From Solirubrobacteraceae bacterium (lineage in GTDB: Bacteria > Actinomycetota > Thermoleophilia > Solirubrobacterales > Solirubrobacteraceae), in assembly GCA_025934395.1 (NCBI GenBank), contig JAICYC010000025.1, positions 1-34,956 on the forward strand: DNA of 34,956 bases, given 5' to 3'. A program made the position numbers and the translations under genes. The notes under the pieces were generated by a model. It had not been told where the DNA came from. It ran no database searches and worked only from the letters and a program-made list of their open reading frames with translations. This document shows positions 1-6,178 of the stretch, piece by piece (position 1 is the stretch's first letter; each line of letters starts with the position of its first letter).

Positions 1-1093
1 CGTCGATCCTCAGCGCCGTCCGGTCCTCGCTGGCGAGCGCGTCGTGCAGGACCCGCGCGTAGCCGGGCGTGCACACGTTGTCGGCGCTGTTTGAGACCAC
101 CAGCGCGGGCACCGTCACCGCGGCGGCCGCGCGCACGCCGTCGGCGTTCGCGTCGTCGAGGCTCCATTGCGAGAGCCAGCTGCGAAGGGTGCAGAACCGG
201 GCGAGCCCCACGGGGCCGTCGTTGACGACGCGCGGGTCCCCCAGGAACGAGACGCCCCCGACGCGGTCGTTGGGGTCGATCGCCGCGTCGAGCACCTTCG
301 GGTCGGCCATCGTGCCCGCCACCACGAACGCGCGCTCCTCGCCGGGGCGCCCGCGCGCGCGCAGGTCCTCCAGCCGCTCGCGCACGGAGGCGGTGATGCG
401 CCGCACCCGCGCCGCCTGCGCGTCGCGGTAGCGGGTCAGGAACTCCTGCGTGTAGGGCGGTTGGTTGGGGTTCTCCGGCGCGTACAGATCGAGCTCCGGG
501 TCACGCGCGTCCGGGGCCTGCTCGTCGTCGATCGAGGGGTCGATGCAGTCGCACAGAACGCGGTGGCGGCTCGGGTGGGCGGCGAGCAGCATCACCGCCT
601 GCGCGGGAATCAGCTCCGCCTCGGCGAGGTTCGGCGGCTCGCCCGCCGGCGTCGCGGTGACGCTCGGGGCGACCGCCTGCTGCTGGTAGAACAGCGCGAG
701 CGCGCCGCCGCCGCTCCAGCCGCCCAGCACGATCCGCTCGTAGCCGAGCTTCTCGCGCGCGTGGCGGATCGCGGCGGCGAGGTCCAGCACGACCTTCTCC
801 ATGATCAGCGCGGAGTCGTTGCCCCGGTAGCGGCTGTTGGCGTAGATCACGTGGTTGCCCGCGCGCGCGAGCTCGCTGACCATCGGCAGGTAGCCGCCGC
901 CGCCCACGGGATGGCTGAAGATCACCGCGGTATCGGAGGGGATCCCCCGGGGGACGAGCTGGTAGCACTCCAGGAAGACCATCCCCTCGGCGCCTCCGTA
1001 GGTGTCCTTGAAGGCGGAAGGTTCGGCGAAGCCCACGCCGTAGGCGCGGCGCTCGACCTCGTGCCGCCTGTAGCCGGGGACGGCCTCGGGCAT
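1..1093 (-). CDS. alpha/beta hydrolase, C-terminus beyond window edge
   Basis: About 364 residues are visible from ATG at 1093; the stop lies left of the window. A serine-hydrolase nucleophile elbow, GWSGGG, lies near residue 125. Upstream of it are an oxyanion-type segment (SHPVGGGGYLPM) and an AGNHVIYANSRYRGND strand typical of esterase-like folds. Near the cut end, VPALVVSNSADNVCTP supplies the strand with the catalytic-acid candidate Asp; the catalytic His is expected beyond the edge. The start is 9 bp after the stop of the VOC dioxygenase on the same strand, so the two are probably co-transcribed. Hydrolase/VOC-dioxygenase pairing recalls quinone- or aromatic-ring-degradation (mhq-like) operons, but this protein is longer than MhqD-type carboxylesterases and its substrate is unknown. 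Confidence 0.82.
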   Translation of the reverse strand, partial: MPEAVPGYRRHEVERRAYGVGFAEPSAFKDTYGGAEGMVFLECYQLVPRGIPSDTAVIFSHPVGGGGYLPMVSELARAGNHVIYANSRYRGNDSALIMEKVVLDLAAAIRHAREKLGYERIVLGGWSGGGALALFYQQQAVAPSVTATPAGEPPNLAEAELIPAQAVMLLAAHPSRHRVLCDCIDPSIDDEQAPDARDPELDLYAPENPNQPPYTQEFLTRYRDAQAARVRRITASVRERLEDLRARGRPGEERAFVVAGTMADPKVLDAAIDPNDRVGGVSFLGDPRVVNDGPVGLARFCTLRSWLSQWSLDDANADGVRAAAAVTVPALVVSNSADNVCTPGYARVLHDALASEDRTALRID

Positions 1094-1102
1094 CGGGTGC
1101 GG

Positions 1103-2047
1103 TCAGCCGCGGACGGCCACGCCCGCGCGCAGCTCGGCGGTGGACGGCACGGGGGTGAGCGAGTACTCGTAGAGCTTGCGCCGATCCTCCAGCCACGGCG
1201 GCAGCTGCAGCTCGTCGCCCATGTGCTCGGCGTCGGGCTCGTCGACGGCGAAGCCGGGGCCGCCGTGCTCGGCGATCTCGAACAGGACCCCGCCTGGCTC
1301 GGTGAAGTACGTGGAGCGGAAGAAGTGCCGGTCGATCACGCCGGTCGCGTCGGCGCAGAGGGGCGTGACGCGCTCGCTCCAGCGCTCGATGTCCTCCGGG
1401 AGGCACCCCCACGCGACGTGCTGCACCACGCCACCCCCGAAGCGGCGCCGCTCCGGCGGCGCGGGGTCGATCTCATACCAGCCGCCGCGCAGCGTGCCGC
1501 GCGCGTGGAAGCAGGCCTCGCCGCTGGGAACCATCCCGAGCACACCCTCGACGAAAGCGGCGCTCGCGGAGGGATCGCGCGCGTAGGCCTGCACGCCGTC
1601 GAAGCCCTGGAGCGCGTACTCCGCGGGGACCTCCGGCGACTCGCCCGTCAGCGGCGGGTCCTCGCTGGCAACGACCGCGAGCCGGTGGTGCAGGCCCTCG
1701 GGGTCCCACACATCGAGCGCGTGCTCGTCGCGGCGCAGCTCGACGCCCTCCTCGGCGAGTCGCCGCTCCCAGAAGTCGAGCGCGGCGACCTCGCCCAGCC
1801 GCCACACGATCGTGTGGACGTTGCCGGCGCCCGCGCGGCCGGCGGGGCGTCCGCGGTACTCGAAGAAGCTGATGTTGTTGCCGTAGGAGGCCCGCTCGTC
1901 GCCGTAGAAGATGTGGTAGGTGGTCATGTCCGTCTGGTTGACCGTCTTCTTGACGATGCGCAGGCCGAGGACGCGAACGTAGAAGTCTGCGTTGCTGGGC
2001 GCGTCGGCGGTGACGCACGTGATGTGGTGGATGCCCTCGAGCTTCAC
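1103..2047 (-). CDS. ring-cleaving dioxygenase, VOC (glyoxalase) superfamily
   Basis: 314 aa with two betaalphabetabetabeta VOC modules (about 1-125 and 145-300). The opening GIHHITCVTADA and the conserved middle YGNNISFFEY are hallmarks of the MhqO/PcpA/LinE-like family of Fe(II) extradiol dioxygenases. Metal ligands fit His8, His210 (VQHVAWG) and Glu257 (GVLFEIAEHGG), with spacing like the His-His-Glu triad of PcpA. It should cleave a hydroquinone or catechol ring. The GTG start at 2047 follows a strong GGGGAGGAG ribosome site. The upstream SDR gene ends 55 bp away and the hydrolase starts 9 bp downstream, which suggests a three-gene aromatic or quinone detoxification operon. Family assignment is firm; the substrate is inferred. 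Confidence 0.88.
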   Translation of the reverse strand: MKLEGIHHITCVTADAPSNADFYVRVLGLRIVKKTVNQTDMTTYHIFYGDERASYGNNISFFEYRGRPAGRAGAGNVHTIVWRLGEVAALDFWERRLAEEGVELRRDEHALDVWDPEGLHHRLAVVASEDPPLTGESPEVPAEYALQGFDGVQAYARDPSASAAFVEGVLGMVPSGEACFHARGTLRGGWYEIDPAPPERRRFGGGVVQHVAWGCLPEDIERWSERVTPLCADATGVIDRHFFRSTYFTEPGGVLFEIAEHGGPGFAVDEPDAEHMGDELQLPPWLEDRRKLYEYSLTPVPSTAELRAGVAVRG

Positions 2048-2102
2048 GTCCTCGCTCCTCCCCTGTGACCCCCGGGCGGGGCGACCATACCAAGCAGCAT
2101 CG

Positions 2103-2894
2103 CTACACGTTCGAGCTGATCTTGCCGCCGTCGACCTGGTAGACCGCGCCGGTGATGTAGGACGCGCGCTCGGAGGCGAGGAACGCTACGAGCTCGCCGA
2201 GCTCGAGCGGGTCGCCGAGCCGGCCGACCGGGATCGTGGCGGCGAGCGGCGCGAGCTGCTCCTCCGCGGCGCGGCGCACCTCGGGGTCGGGGTCGGCCAG
2301 GCCGGGATGGATGCGCGCGGTCAGGAACGTGCCCGGCAGCACGAGGTTGATGGTGATCCCGTCGCGCGCGAGATCTCCCACCATCGCCTTCATCAGACCC
2401 GCGATGCCCGGGCGGATGCCGTTGGAGACGTCGATCCCCGCGACGGGCTCCTTCACGGAGCTCGACTGGATCCCCACGATCCGGCCCCACCCCCGCTCGC
2501 GCATCTGCGGCAGGACCGCACGCGCGAAGCGCACGAACGAGAGCGTGACGATCTCGAATCCCGCCCGCCAGTCCTCGTCGGTCACCTCACCGAACACGCC
2601 CACCGGCGGCCCGCCGGAGTTGTGCACGAGCACGTCCACGCCGCCGAAGCGGGCCACCGTCTGCGCGACGACCTGCTCGATGCCCTCGGCGGTGCTGAGA
2701 TCGGCGGCGACGGCCAGCACCTCCGCGCCGGAGTCCGATCGGATCGCCTCGGCCGTGCGCTGCAGCTCGGCCTCGGTGCGCGAGCAGATCGTCACGCGGG
2801 CGCCCTCGCGCGCGATCGCGAGCGCGCTCGCGCGCCCGAGGCCCCTGCTCGAGGCCGCGACCACCGCCGTCCTTCCCGCCAACCCCAGGTCCAT
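2103..2894 (-). CDS. SDR family oxidoreductase with non-canonical active site (BKR-like)
   Basis: 263 aa Rossmann protein of the short-chain dehydrogenase family. The nucleotide loop is AASSRGLGRA (residues 13-22) instead of TGxxxGxG; an SR pair after strand 2 (CSRTEAEL) suggests NADP(H). The usual NNAG is HNSGG (91-95). The catalytic Ser region is present (QSSSV, 143-147), but the YxxxK motif reads SNGIR (157-161), so both catalytic Tyr and Lys are replaced. This matches the known BKR-like SDR subgroup (CDD cd05344 as I recall it), which lacks a perfect tetrad. It is probably the first gene of the leftward operon with the dioxygenase and hydrolase. The ATG at 2894 has a GAGGGCGG purine stretch just upstream. 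Reaction unknown. Confidence 0.85.
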   Translation of the reverse strand: MDLGLAGRTAVVAASSRGLGRASALAIAREGARVTICSRTEAELQRTAEAIRSDSGAEVLAVAADLSTAEGIEQVVAQTVARFGGVDVLVHNSGGPPVGVFGEVTDEDWRAGFEIVTLSFVRFARAVLPQMRERGWGRIVGIQSSSVKEPVAGIDVSNGIRPGIAGLMKAMVGDLARDGITINLVLPGTFLTARIHPGLADPDPEVRRAAEEQLAPLAATIPVGRLGDPLELGELVAFLASERASYITGAVYQVDGGKISSNV

Positions 2895-2962
2895 CCGCCC
2901 TCGCCTTCGTGTGCGATCGGGTGCGCCACGCGCTGCGCGCCGGCGACCCTATCGCCTGCCGG

Positions 2963-3003
2963 GATGTAACGATGCGACCGCTCGCCTCCAACCAGGGGGT
3001 GTG
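2963..3003 (+). promoter_or_regulatory. ECF-type bipartite promoter element, copy 1
   Basis: GATGTAACG (2963-2971), a 17-nt spacer, then CAACCAGGGGGTGTG (2989-3003). The same two blocks with the same spacing recur at 5334-5374, while the spacers differ in sequence, which is what a two-part promoter looks like. GTAAC resembles ECF -35 boxes. The right block ends in the GTG start codon of the ECF sigma gene, so the transcript would be leaderless or nearly so. Autoregulation by that sigma factor is an inference. Confidence 0.6.
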
Positions 3004-3561
3004 GGCGCAGTCGCCGTCCTTCCTCTCACGCGGAGCCCGCCGATCCCGGACCGCAACGCGCTGAACAGCTTCGAAGAGCTCTACCGGGGCGAGGTGCGTG
3101 CCGTCACCGCGTTCTTCGCGCGCAGGGCTCGCGATCCGGAGACGGTGGCCGACCTCACAGCCGACACGTTCGTCGAGGCGATGCGCTCGTTCGGGTCGTT
3201 CGACCCCGCCCGCGGCACGGCGCGGCAGTGGGTGTTCGGCATCGCGCGCCGCGTGTACGCGAAACACCTCGAGCAGGCCCAGCGACGCCGCGATGCGACC
3301 GCCCGGCACGGGGCACGCGAGCTGCTCGACGAGGACGACCTCCAGGAGCTCGCCGAACGGATCGACGCGGAGGCGCCGGGCCGCGCGCTGCTCGCGCGCA
3401 TGGCCCACCTCTCGCCGGTGGAACGGGAAGCGATCGAGCTGGTGGACCTCGTGGGGATGACGCCGAAAGAGGCCGCCAGCACGCTCGGGGTGGCGCCGAC
3501 GGCTCTGCGCGTGCGGCTGTTCCGCGCGCGCGCCCGGCTCAGGGAAGGGGGCGAGCGCTAG
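3001..3561 (+). CDS. ECF-family RNA polymerase sigma factor
   Basis: 186 aa from GTG 3001. Region 2 covers about residues 22-95: FEELYRGEVRAVTAFFARR, then DLTADTFVEAM and ARQWVFGIARRVYAKHLEQ, the -10 recognition part. Region 4 covers about 125-180: LSPVEREAIELVDLVGMTPKEAASTLGVAPTALRVRLFRARARLR read in pieces gives a sigma-70 r4 helix-turn-helix. No sigma-3 domain is present, as expected of ECF factors. The start was chosen because it coincides with the 3' end of the promoter element at 2963-3003; the frame stays open further upstream but carries no sigma-like residues. The stop is 2 nt before the next gene (membrane protein), a typical sigma/anti-sigma arrangement. The inducing signal is unknown. 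Confidence 0.88.
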   Translation: MGAVAVLPLTRSPPIPDRNALNSFEELYRGEVRAVTAFFARRARDPETVADLTADTFVEAMRSFGSFDPARGTARQWVFGIARRVYAKHLEQAQRRRDATARHGARELLDEDDLQELAERIDAEAPGRALLARMAHLSPVEREAIELVDLVGMTPKEAASTLGVAPTALRVRLFRARARLREGGER

Positions 3562-3563
3562 CG

Positions 3564-4157
3564 GTGTCGCGCTTCGAGGACCGCCTGCTCACCCACCTGC
3601 TCGCCGAGCACGGCGACGCGCTGCTCGACCTCGCGCCGCAGCCGGTGCCGGACCTGACGCCCGCGCGGTCGTGGCTGCGCTCACGGCCGGCGGCGGCGGT
3701 CCTCGCGATCGTGCTCGCTGCGCTCGTTGCGGTGCTCGCGCTCACGATCGGCGGCAGGCACGCGGCGCCCGCGTACGCGCTGCAGGTCCGCGCGAACGGG
3801 ACGGTGGTGCTCACGCTCAACGACCTCACGGCGGCGACTGCGGCCAACGCGGATCTCGCGGACAGGGGGCTCCCGATCCGGGTGGTCCCGTTGCGCAAGG
3901 GCTGCACCGCCAGGGCGCGGATCGACACCCGCACCCGCGGCGACTTCAGGCTCACCAGCCGCATCCTCGTATCCCAGAGGACCGCCAGCGGCGGGGTCAC
4001 GTGGACGATCGATGCGCGGCTGGTCCCACGTGGCGACGTGTTCGGGATCAGCGCCCGGCGCGGGCCCGCCGGGACGGGCGTCGTGGGCCTGGCGTTCGAC
4101 TTCTTCCGCGGCGCCGCACCGGCCTGCGGACGGCCGGGCACTCTCCGCGTGCGCTGA
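3564..4157 (+). CDS. single-pass membrane protein, candidate anti-sigma factor
   Basis: 197 aa from GTG 3564, 2 nt after the sigma stop, so translation is probably coupled. A short cytoplasmic N-terminus (about 1-40, starting VSRFEDRLLTHLLAEHGDAL) precedes one transmembrane helix (about 43-62, AAAVLAIVLAALVAVLALTI) and an extracytoplasmic domain of about 130 residues. The latter contains a strand-rich NGTVVLTLNDL segment and two Cys (in KGCTAR and PACGRPG) that could form a disulfide. No zinc-binding HxxxCxxC anti-sigma motif is visible. Topology and coupling to an ECF gene suggest it senses the envelope and restrains the sigma factor, but it belongs to no family I recognise. A secreted-domain sensor or simply a co-regulated membrane protein are alternatives. 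Confidence 0.72.
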   Translation: MSRFEDRLLTHLLAEHGDALLDLAPQPVPDLTPARSWLRSRPAAAVLAIVLAALVAVLALTIGGRHAAPAYALQVRANGTVVLTLNDLTAATAANADLADRGLPIRVVPLRKGCTARARIDTRTRGDFRLTSRILVSQRTASGGVTWTIDARLVPRGDVFGISARRGPAGTGVVGLAFDFFRGAAPACGRPGTLRVR

Positions 4158-4181
4158 GGTTCGCGCCGCCGTGCCGGGCTC

Positions 4182-4258
4182 CCGAGAACGAAAGCTCCGC
4201 ATTTTCGATGTGTCCCATTTCTCGGAACTTGACTGGCAGTTCGTACCTGTCGAATACT
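4182..4258 (+). promoter_or_regulatory. inverted repeat plus sigma-70/ECF-like promoter
   Basis: A 7-bp inverted repeat CCGAGAA (4182-4188) / TTCTCGG (4219-4225) encloses a small stem CGAAA (4189-4193) / TTTCG (4203-4207). Just after it, TTGACT (4229-4234), an 18-nt spacer and AATACT (4253-4258) resemble a housekeeping promoter. The overlapping GGAACTT (4224-4230) looks like an ECF -35 box. The stretch is visibly AT-richer than its flanks. It would drive the secreted-protein genes at 4323 and 4985 with a leader of roughly 55-60 nt. Confidence 0.45.
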
Positions 4259-4322
4259 CGCCCGCTGATGGCGGCTCGGAGGTGCCGTCCCATCCAGACA
4301 AATCAGCAGGGAGGGATTCGCA

Positions 4323-4988
4323 ATGAGAACACCACGCAGCGCCACAGGCGGCCGCCCACGGCGGGCGCGACTCGCCACCGCGGGCGTAACGTTGTGCGGC
4401 GCACTCGCATACGCGCTCGCGGCCGAGGGCGGCGGCGCCGCGGCGGCCGCGCCGCCCAGCGCGGGCGCGCTGTATCCGGCCCTCGGCTCCTCCGGACCGG
4501 TTGGACTCACGTTCGCGACCGCGCAGCAGATCGAAGCGGCGTCGCCGAGCAGGAGCGGCCCCGCGTGGAGGTCCGAGCCCGACGCCTACGGCGCGGGAAC
4601 CCCCGTGCCGGCGACGATCAGGCGGCTTCCGAGCACCGACCGCGAAGCGGCGAGCTGGATCGCCGAATCGGGCGAAGGCGGCGTGTGCGTGATGGTGTCC
4701 CCCACCCGCCGCGTCGCCGGCGTCTATCCCGTCGGCGCGACGTGCGGCGAGGGGCAGGCGGCGCTCGAACACGGGATCGAGCTCACGTACATCTATCCGG
4801 ACAGCGACGCGATGCTGCTCGCGGGCGTGGTGCCGGCGGGAACCAGCTCGGTCACCGTCGCGCTGGCAGACGGGACCAGCGCGAGCACGAGCGTGAGCGG
4901 CGACGGATGGGCGCTCACCGCGACGAGCGAACCCGTGAGCTACACCATGCAGCCGAGCGGTGAGACCGTGACGATCGGAGGTGAATGA
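4323..4988 (+). CDS. secreted protein of unknown function
   Basis: 221 aa with an excellent ribosome site (AGGGAGGG, 4309-4316) before ATG 4323. The N-terminus has an Arg-rich n-region (RPRRARLATAG), a hydrophobic stretch (VTLCGALAYALAA) and an Ala/Gly-rich tail, consistent with a signal peptide cleaved near residues 35-44. The mature part has two Cys (GGVCVMVSP and GATCGEGQ) about 26 residues apart, probably a disulfide. It ends in a Thr/Ser/Val-rich strand region (SSVTVALADGTSASTSV) like a beta-sandwich. I do not recognise a family. Its stop overlaps the next start (ATGA at 4985-4988), so the two secreted proteins are translationally coupled and may act together. The ECF sigma unit lies immediately upstream. 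Confidence 0.75.
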   Translation: MRTPRSATGGRPRRARLATAGVTLCGALAYALAAEGGGAAAAAPPSAGALYPALGSSGPVGLTFATAQQIEAASPSRSGPAWRSEPDAYGAGTPVPATIRRLPSTDREAASWIAESGEGGVCVMVSPTRRVAGVYPVGATCGEGQAALEHGIELTYIYPDSDAMLLAGVVPAGTSSVTVALADGTSASTSVSGDGWALTATSEPVSYTMQPSGETVTIGGE

Positions 4989-5320
4989 CGATGCGCACGC
5001 GTGTTCTCGGAACGCTCGCCGCGCTGTTGACGGCGCTCGCGCTGTTCGGCGCCGCGAGCGCTCAGGCGTGGACGCTGTGGGCGAACCACGTGGGGATCGG
5101 AAGCGGAGAAAACAAGTTCGGCCCGTTCGTGTCGCTGAGCGCCTCGCTCGTCGAACCGCTCGGCTCGGGGATCATCTGCGCCGGCATCCGCGGCGTCGGC
5201 CTGATGTGCCCCGGCAAAGCGGAAAAAGTGGTGTTCAACGCGGGCAGCGTGGTCAGCTCGGAACCGTACGCCCACAACCACTCCACGTTCACATCGGGGT
5301 TCAACGGCTTCTACCAGTAG
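4985..5320 (+). CDS. small secreted protein of unknown function
   Basis: 111 aa; ATG 4985 overlaps the previous stop as ATGA, with GGAGGTG just upstream as ribosome site (ATG 4991 is an alternative, two codons later). A clear signal peptide, MRTRVLGTLAALLTALALFG, ends in AASAQA, so cleavage before WTLW is likely. The mature protein is about 83 residues, Gly/Ser-rich, with two Cys (IICAGIRGVGLMCPG) and an aromatic C-terminus (GFNGFYQ). No family recognised. The small size, export and Cys pair are compatible with an envelope-associated or signalling peptide, but there is no direct evidence. The second copy of the bipartite promoter element starts 13 bp after the stop. Confidence 0.72.
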   Translation: MTMRTRVLGTLAALLTALALFGAASAQAWTLWANHVGIGSGENKFGPFVSLSASLVEPLGSGIICAGIRGVGLMCPGKAEKVVFNAGSVVSSEPYAHNHSTFTSGFNGFYQ

Positions 5321-5333
5321 CGGATGCCGCGGT

Positions 5334-5374
5334 GATGTAACGCTCCGCGCACCCCCGCGCAACTAGGGGGTGTG
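5334..5374 (+). promoter_or_regulatory. ECF-type bipartite promoter element, copy 2
   Basis: GATGTAACG (5334-5342), 17-nt spacer, CAACTAGGGGGTGTG (5360-5374). It differs from copy 1 at one position inside the two blocks (CAACC versus CAACT). It precedes the response regulator and probably drives it. A GTG at 5372, at the same place as the sigma GTG in copy 1, opens a 27-codon Pro/Gly-rich frame ending TGA at 5453-5455, which shares its A with the regulator's ATG. Confidence 0.6.
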
Positions 5375-5402
5375 AGCAGGACGTTCACACCCCCCTCCCC
5401 TG

Positions 5403-5439
5403 CCGCGCGCGGCCCGGCGCACCCGCCGGGCGCGCGCGG
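5403..5439 (+). promoter_or_regulatory. very stable hairpin in the response-regulator leader
   Basis: Bases 5403-5411 pair with 5431-5439 and 5413-5419 pair with 5424-5430: 16 base pairs, all G-C, with a single bulged G (5412) and a 4-nt loop (CACC). It lies between the promoter element at 5334-5374 and the ribosome site (GGCGGGGGTGG). There is no U-tract, so it is more likely an attenuating or stabilising leader structure than a standard terminator. Confidence 0.5.
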
Positions 5440-5454
5440 TGGCGGGGGTGGTTG

Positions 5455-6099
5455 ATGTTCCGCTTCGCCGCGGAGCGCGTGAGCGTGGTGGCCGCAGAGG
5501 ACCACCCCCTCTACCGGTCTGCGCTCGCGGGCGCGATCGAAGCGGATCCGGGGCTCGAGCTCGTGAAGATCGCATCCGACGGGCGCGAGGCGCTCGCTGC
5601 GGTGTTCGAGCACGAGCCGGACGTGGCGCTGCTCGACATGCGCATGCCGCACCTCGAAGGGACCGCAGTCGCGCGGCGCGTGCGCGACGCGCAGCTGGCG
5701 ACGCGCGTAGTGATCCTCAGCGCGTTCCACAACGAACAGCTCGTGGCGGGCGCGCTCGAAGCCGGCTGCTGCGGCTACCTGTCGAAGCTCGCCTCCGCGA
5801 GCGAGATCTGCGACGCGGTCGCCCGCGCGGCGGACGGCGAGACCGTGGTCGACGGTGTGCTCGCCGACGAGATCGCAGCGCTGCGCGCCTGCTGCAGCGA
5901 GCTCTCCGCGCTCAGCCCCCGCGAGCTGAGCGTGCTGCACCTGATGGCGGGGGGCCTGAAGACCGAGCAGATCGCCGTCGAGCTGAAGGTCGCGGTGGGG
6001 ACCGTGCGAACGCACATCGCCCAGCTCTACCGGAAGCTCGACGTGAACGATCGCAGCGCGGCGGTCGCCGAAGCGATGCGCCGCGGAATGCTCGCGTGA
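5455..6099 (+). CDS. NarL/FixJ-family response regulator
   Basis: 214 aa from ATG 5455 (an in-frame TTG lies one codon earlier). Receiver domain about 10-125: acidic pair Glu15/Asp16 (AAEDHP), phosphoacceptor Asp61 (ALLDMRMP), Ser89 (VVILSAF) and Lys111 (GYLSKLA), all switch residues present. LuxR-type HTH about 150-210: LSPRELSVLHLMAGG, then TEQIAVELKVAVGTVRTHI in which the recognition helix is complete. It therefore should be phosphorylated and bind DNA. No sensor kinase is adjacent; the next gene is a MEDS/HATPase protein 79 bp downstream. Preceded by the same promoter element as the ECF sigma gene, so both may belong to one regulon. Confidence 0.9.
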   Translation: MFRFAAERVSVVAAEDHPLYRSALAGAIEADPGLELVKIASDGREALAAVFEHEPDVALLDMRMPHLEGTAVARRVRDAQLATRVVILSAFHNEQLVAGALEAGCCGYLSKLASASEICDAVARAADGETVVDGVLADEIAALRACCSELSALSPRELSVLHLMAGGLKTEQIAVELKVAVGTVRTHIAQLYRKLDVNDRSAAVAEAMRRGMLA

Positions 6100-6130
6100 G
6101 CGACGCCCGCTGGGGGTAGGTTAGGCACGA

Positions 6131-6157
6131 CGGCCGCGCGCACAGGCGCGCGGGCCG
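6131..6157 (+). promoter_or_regulatory. GC-rich hairpin before the MEDS-HATPase gene
   Basis: 6131-6140 pairs with 6147-6157: ten base pairs with one bulged G (6152) and loop CACAGG. It lies in the 79-bp gap after the response regulator, without a T-run. It could be a weak terminator or processing site between the two genes. Confidence 0.35.
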
Positions 6158-6178
6158 CCGCGACCGGGGGCCATACGA

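Noticed and set aside
167-2068. A long plus-strand frame opposite the hydrolase and dioxygenase genes
   Set aside because: Low-complexity Arg/Ala/Val product opposite clear conserved families.
5403-5439. Rho-independent terminator for the secreted-protein operon
   Set aside because: The hairpin lies downstream of the second promoter element and lacks a T-run, so a leader structure is more likely.
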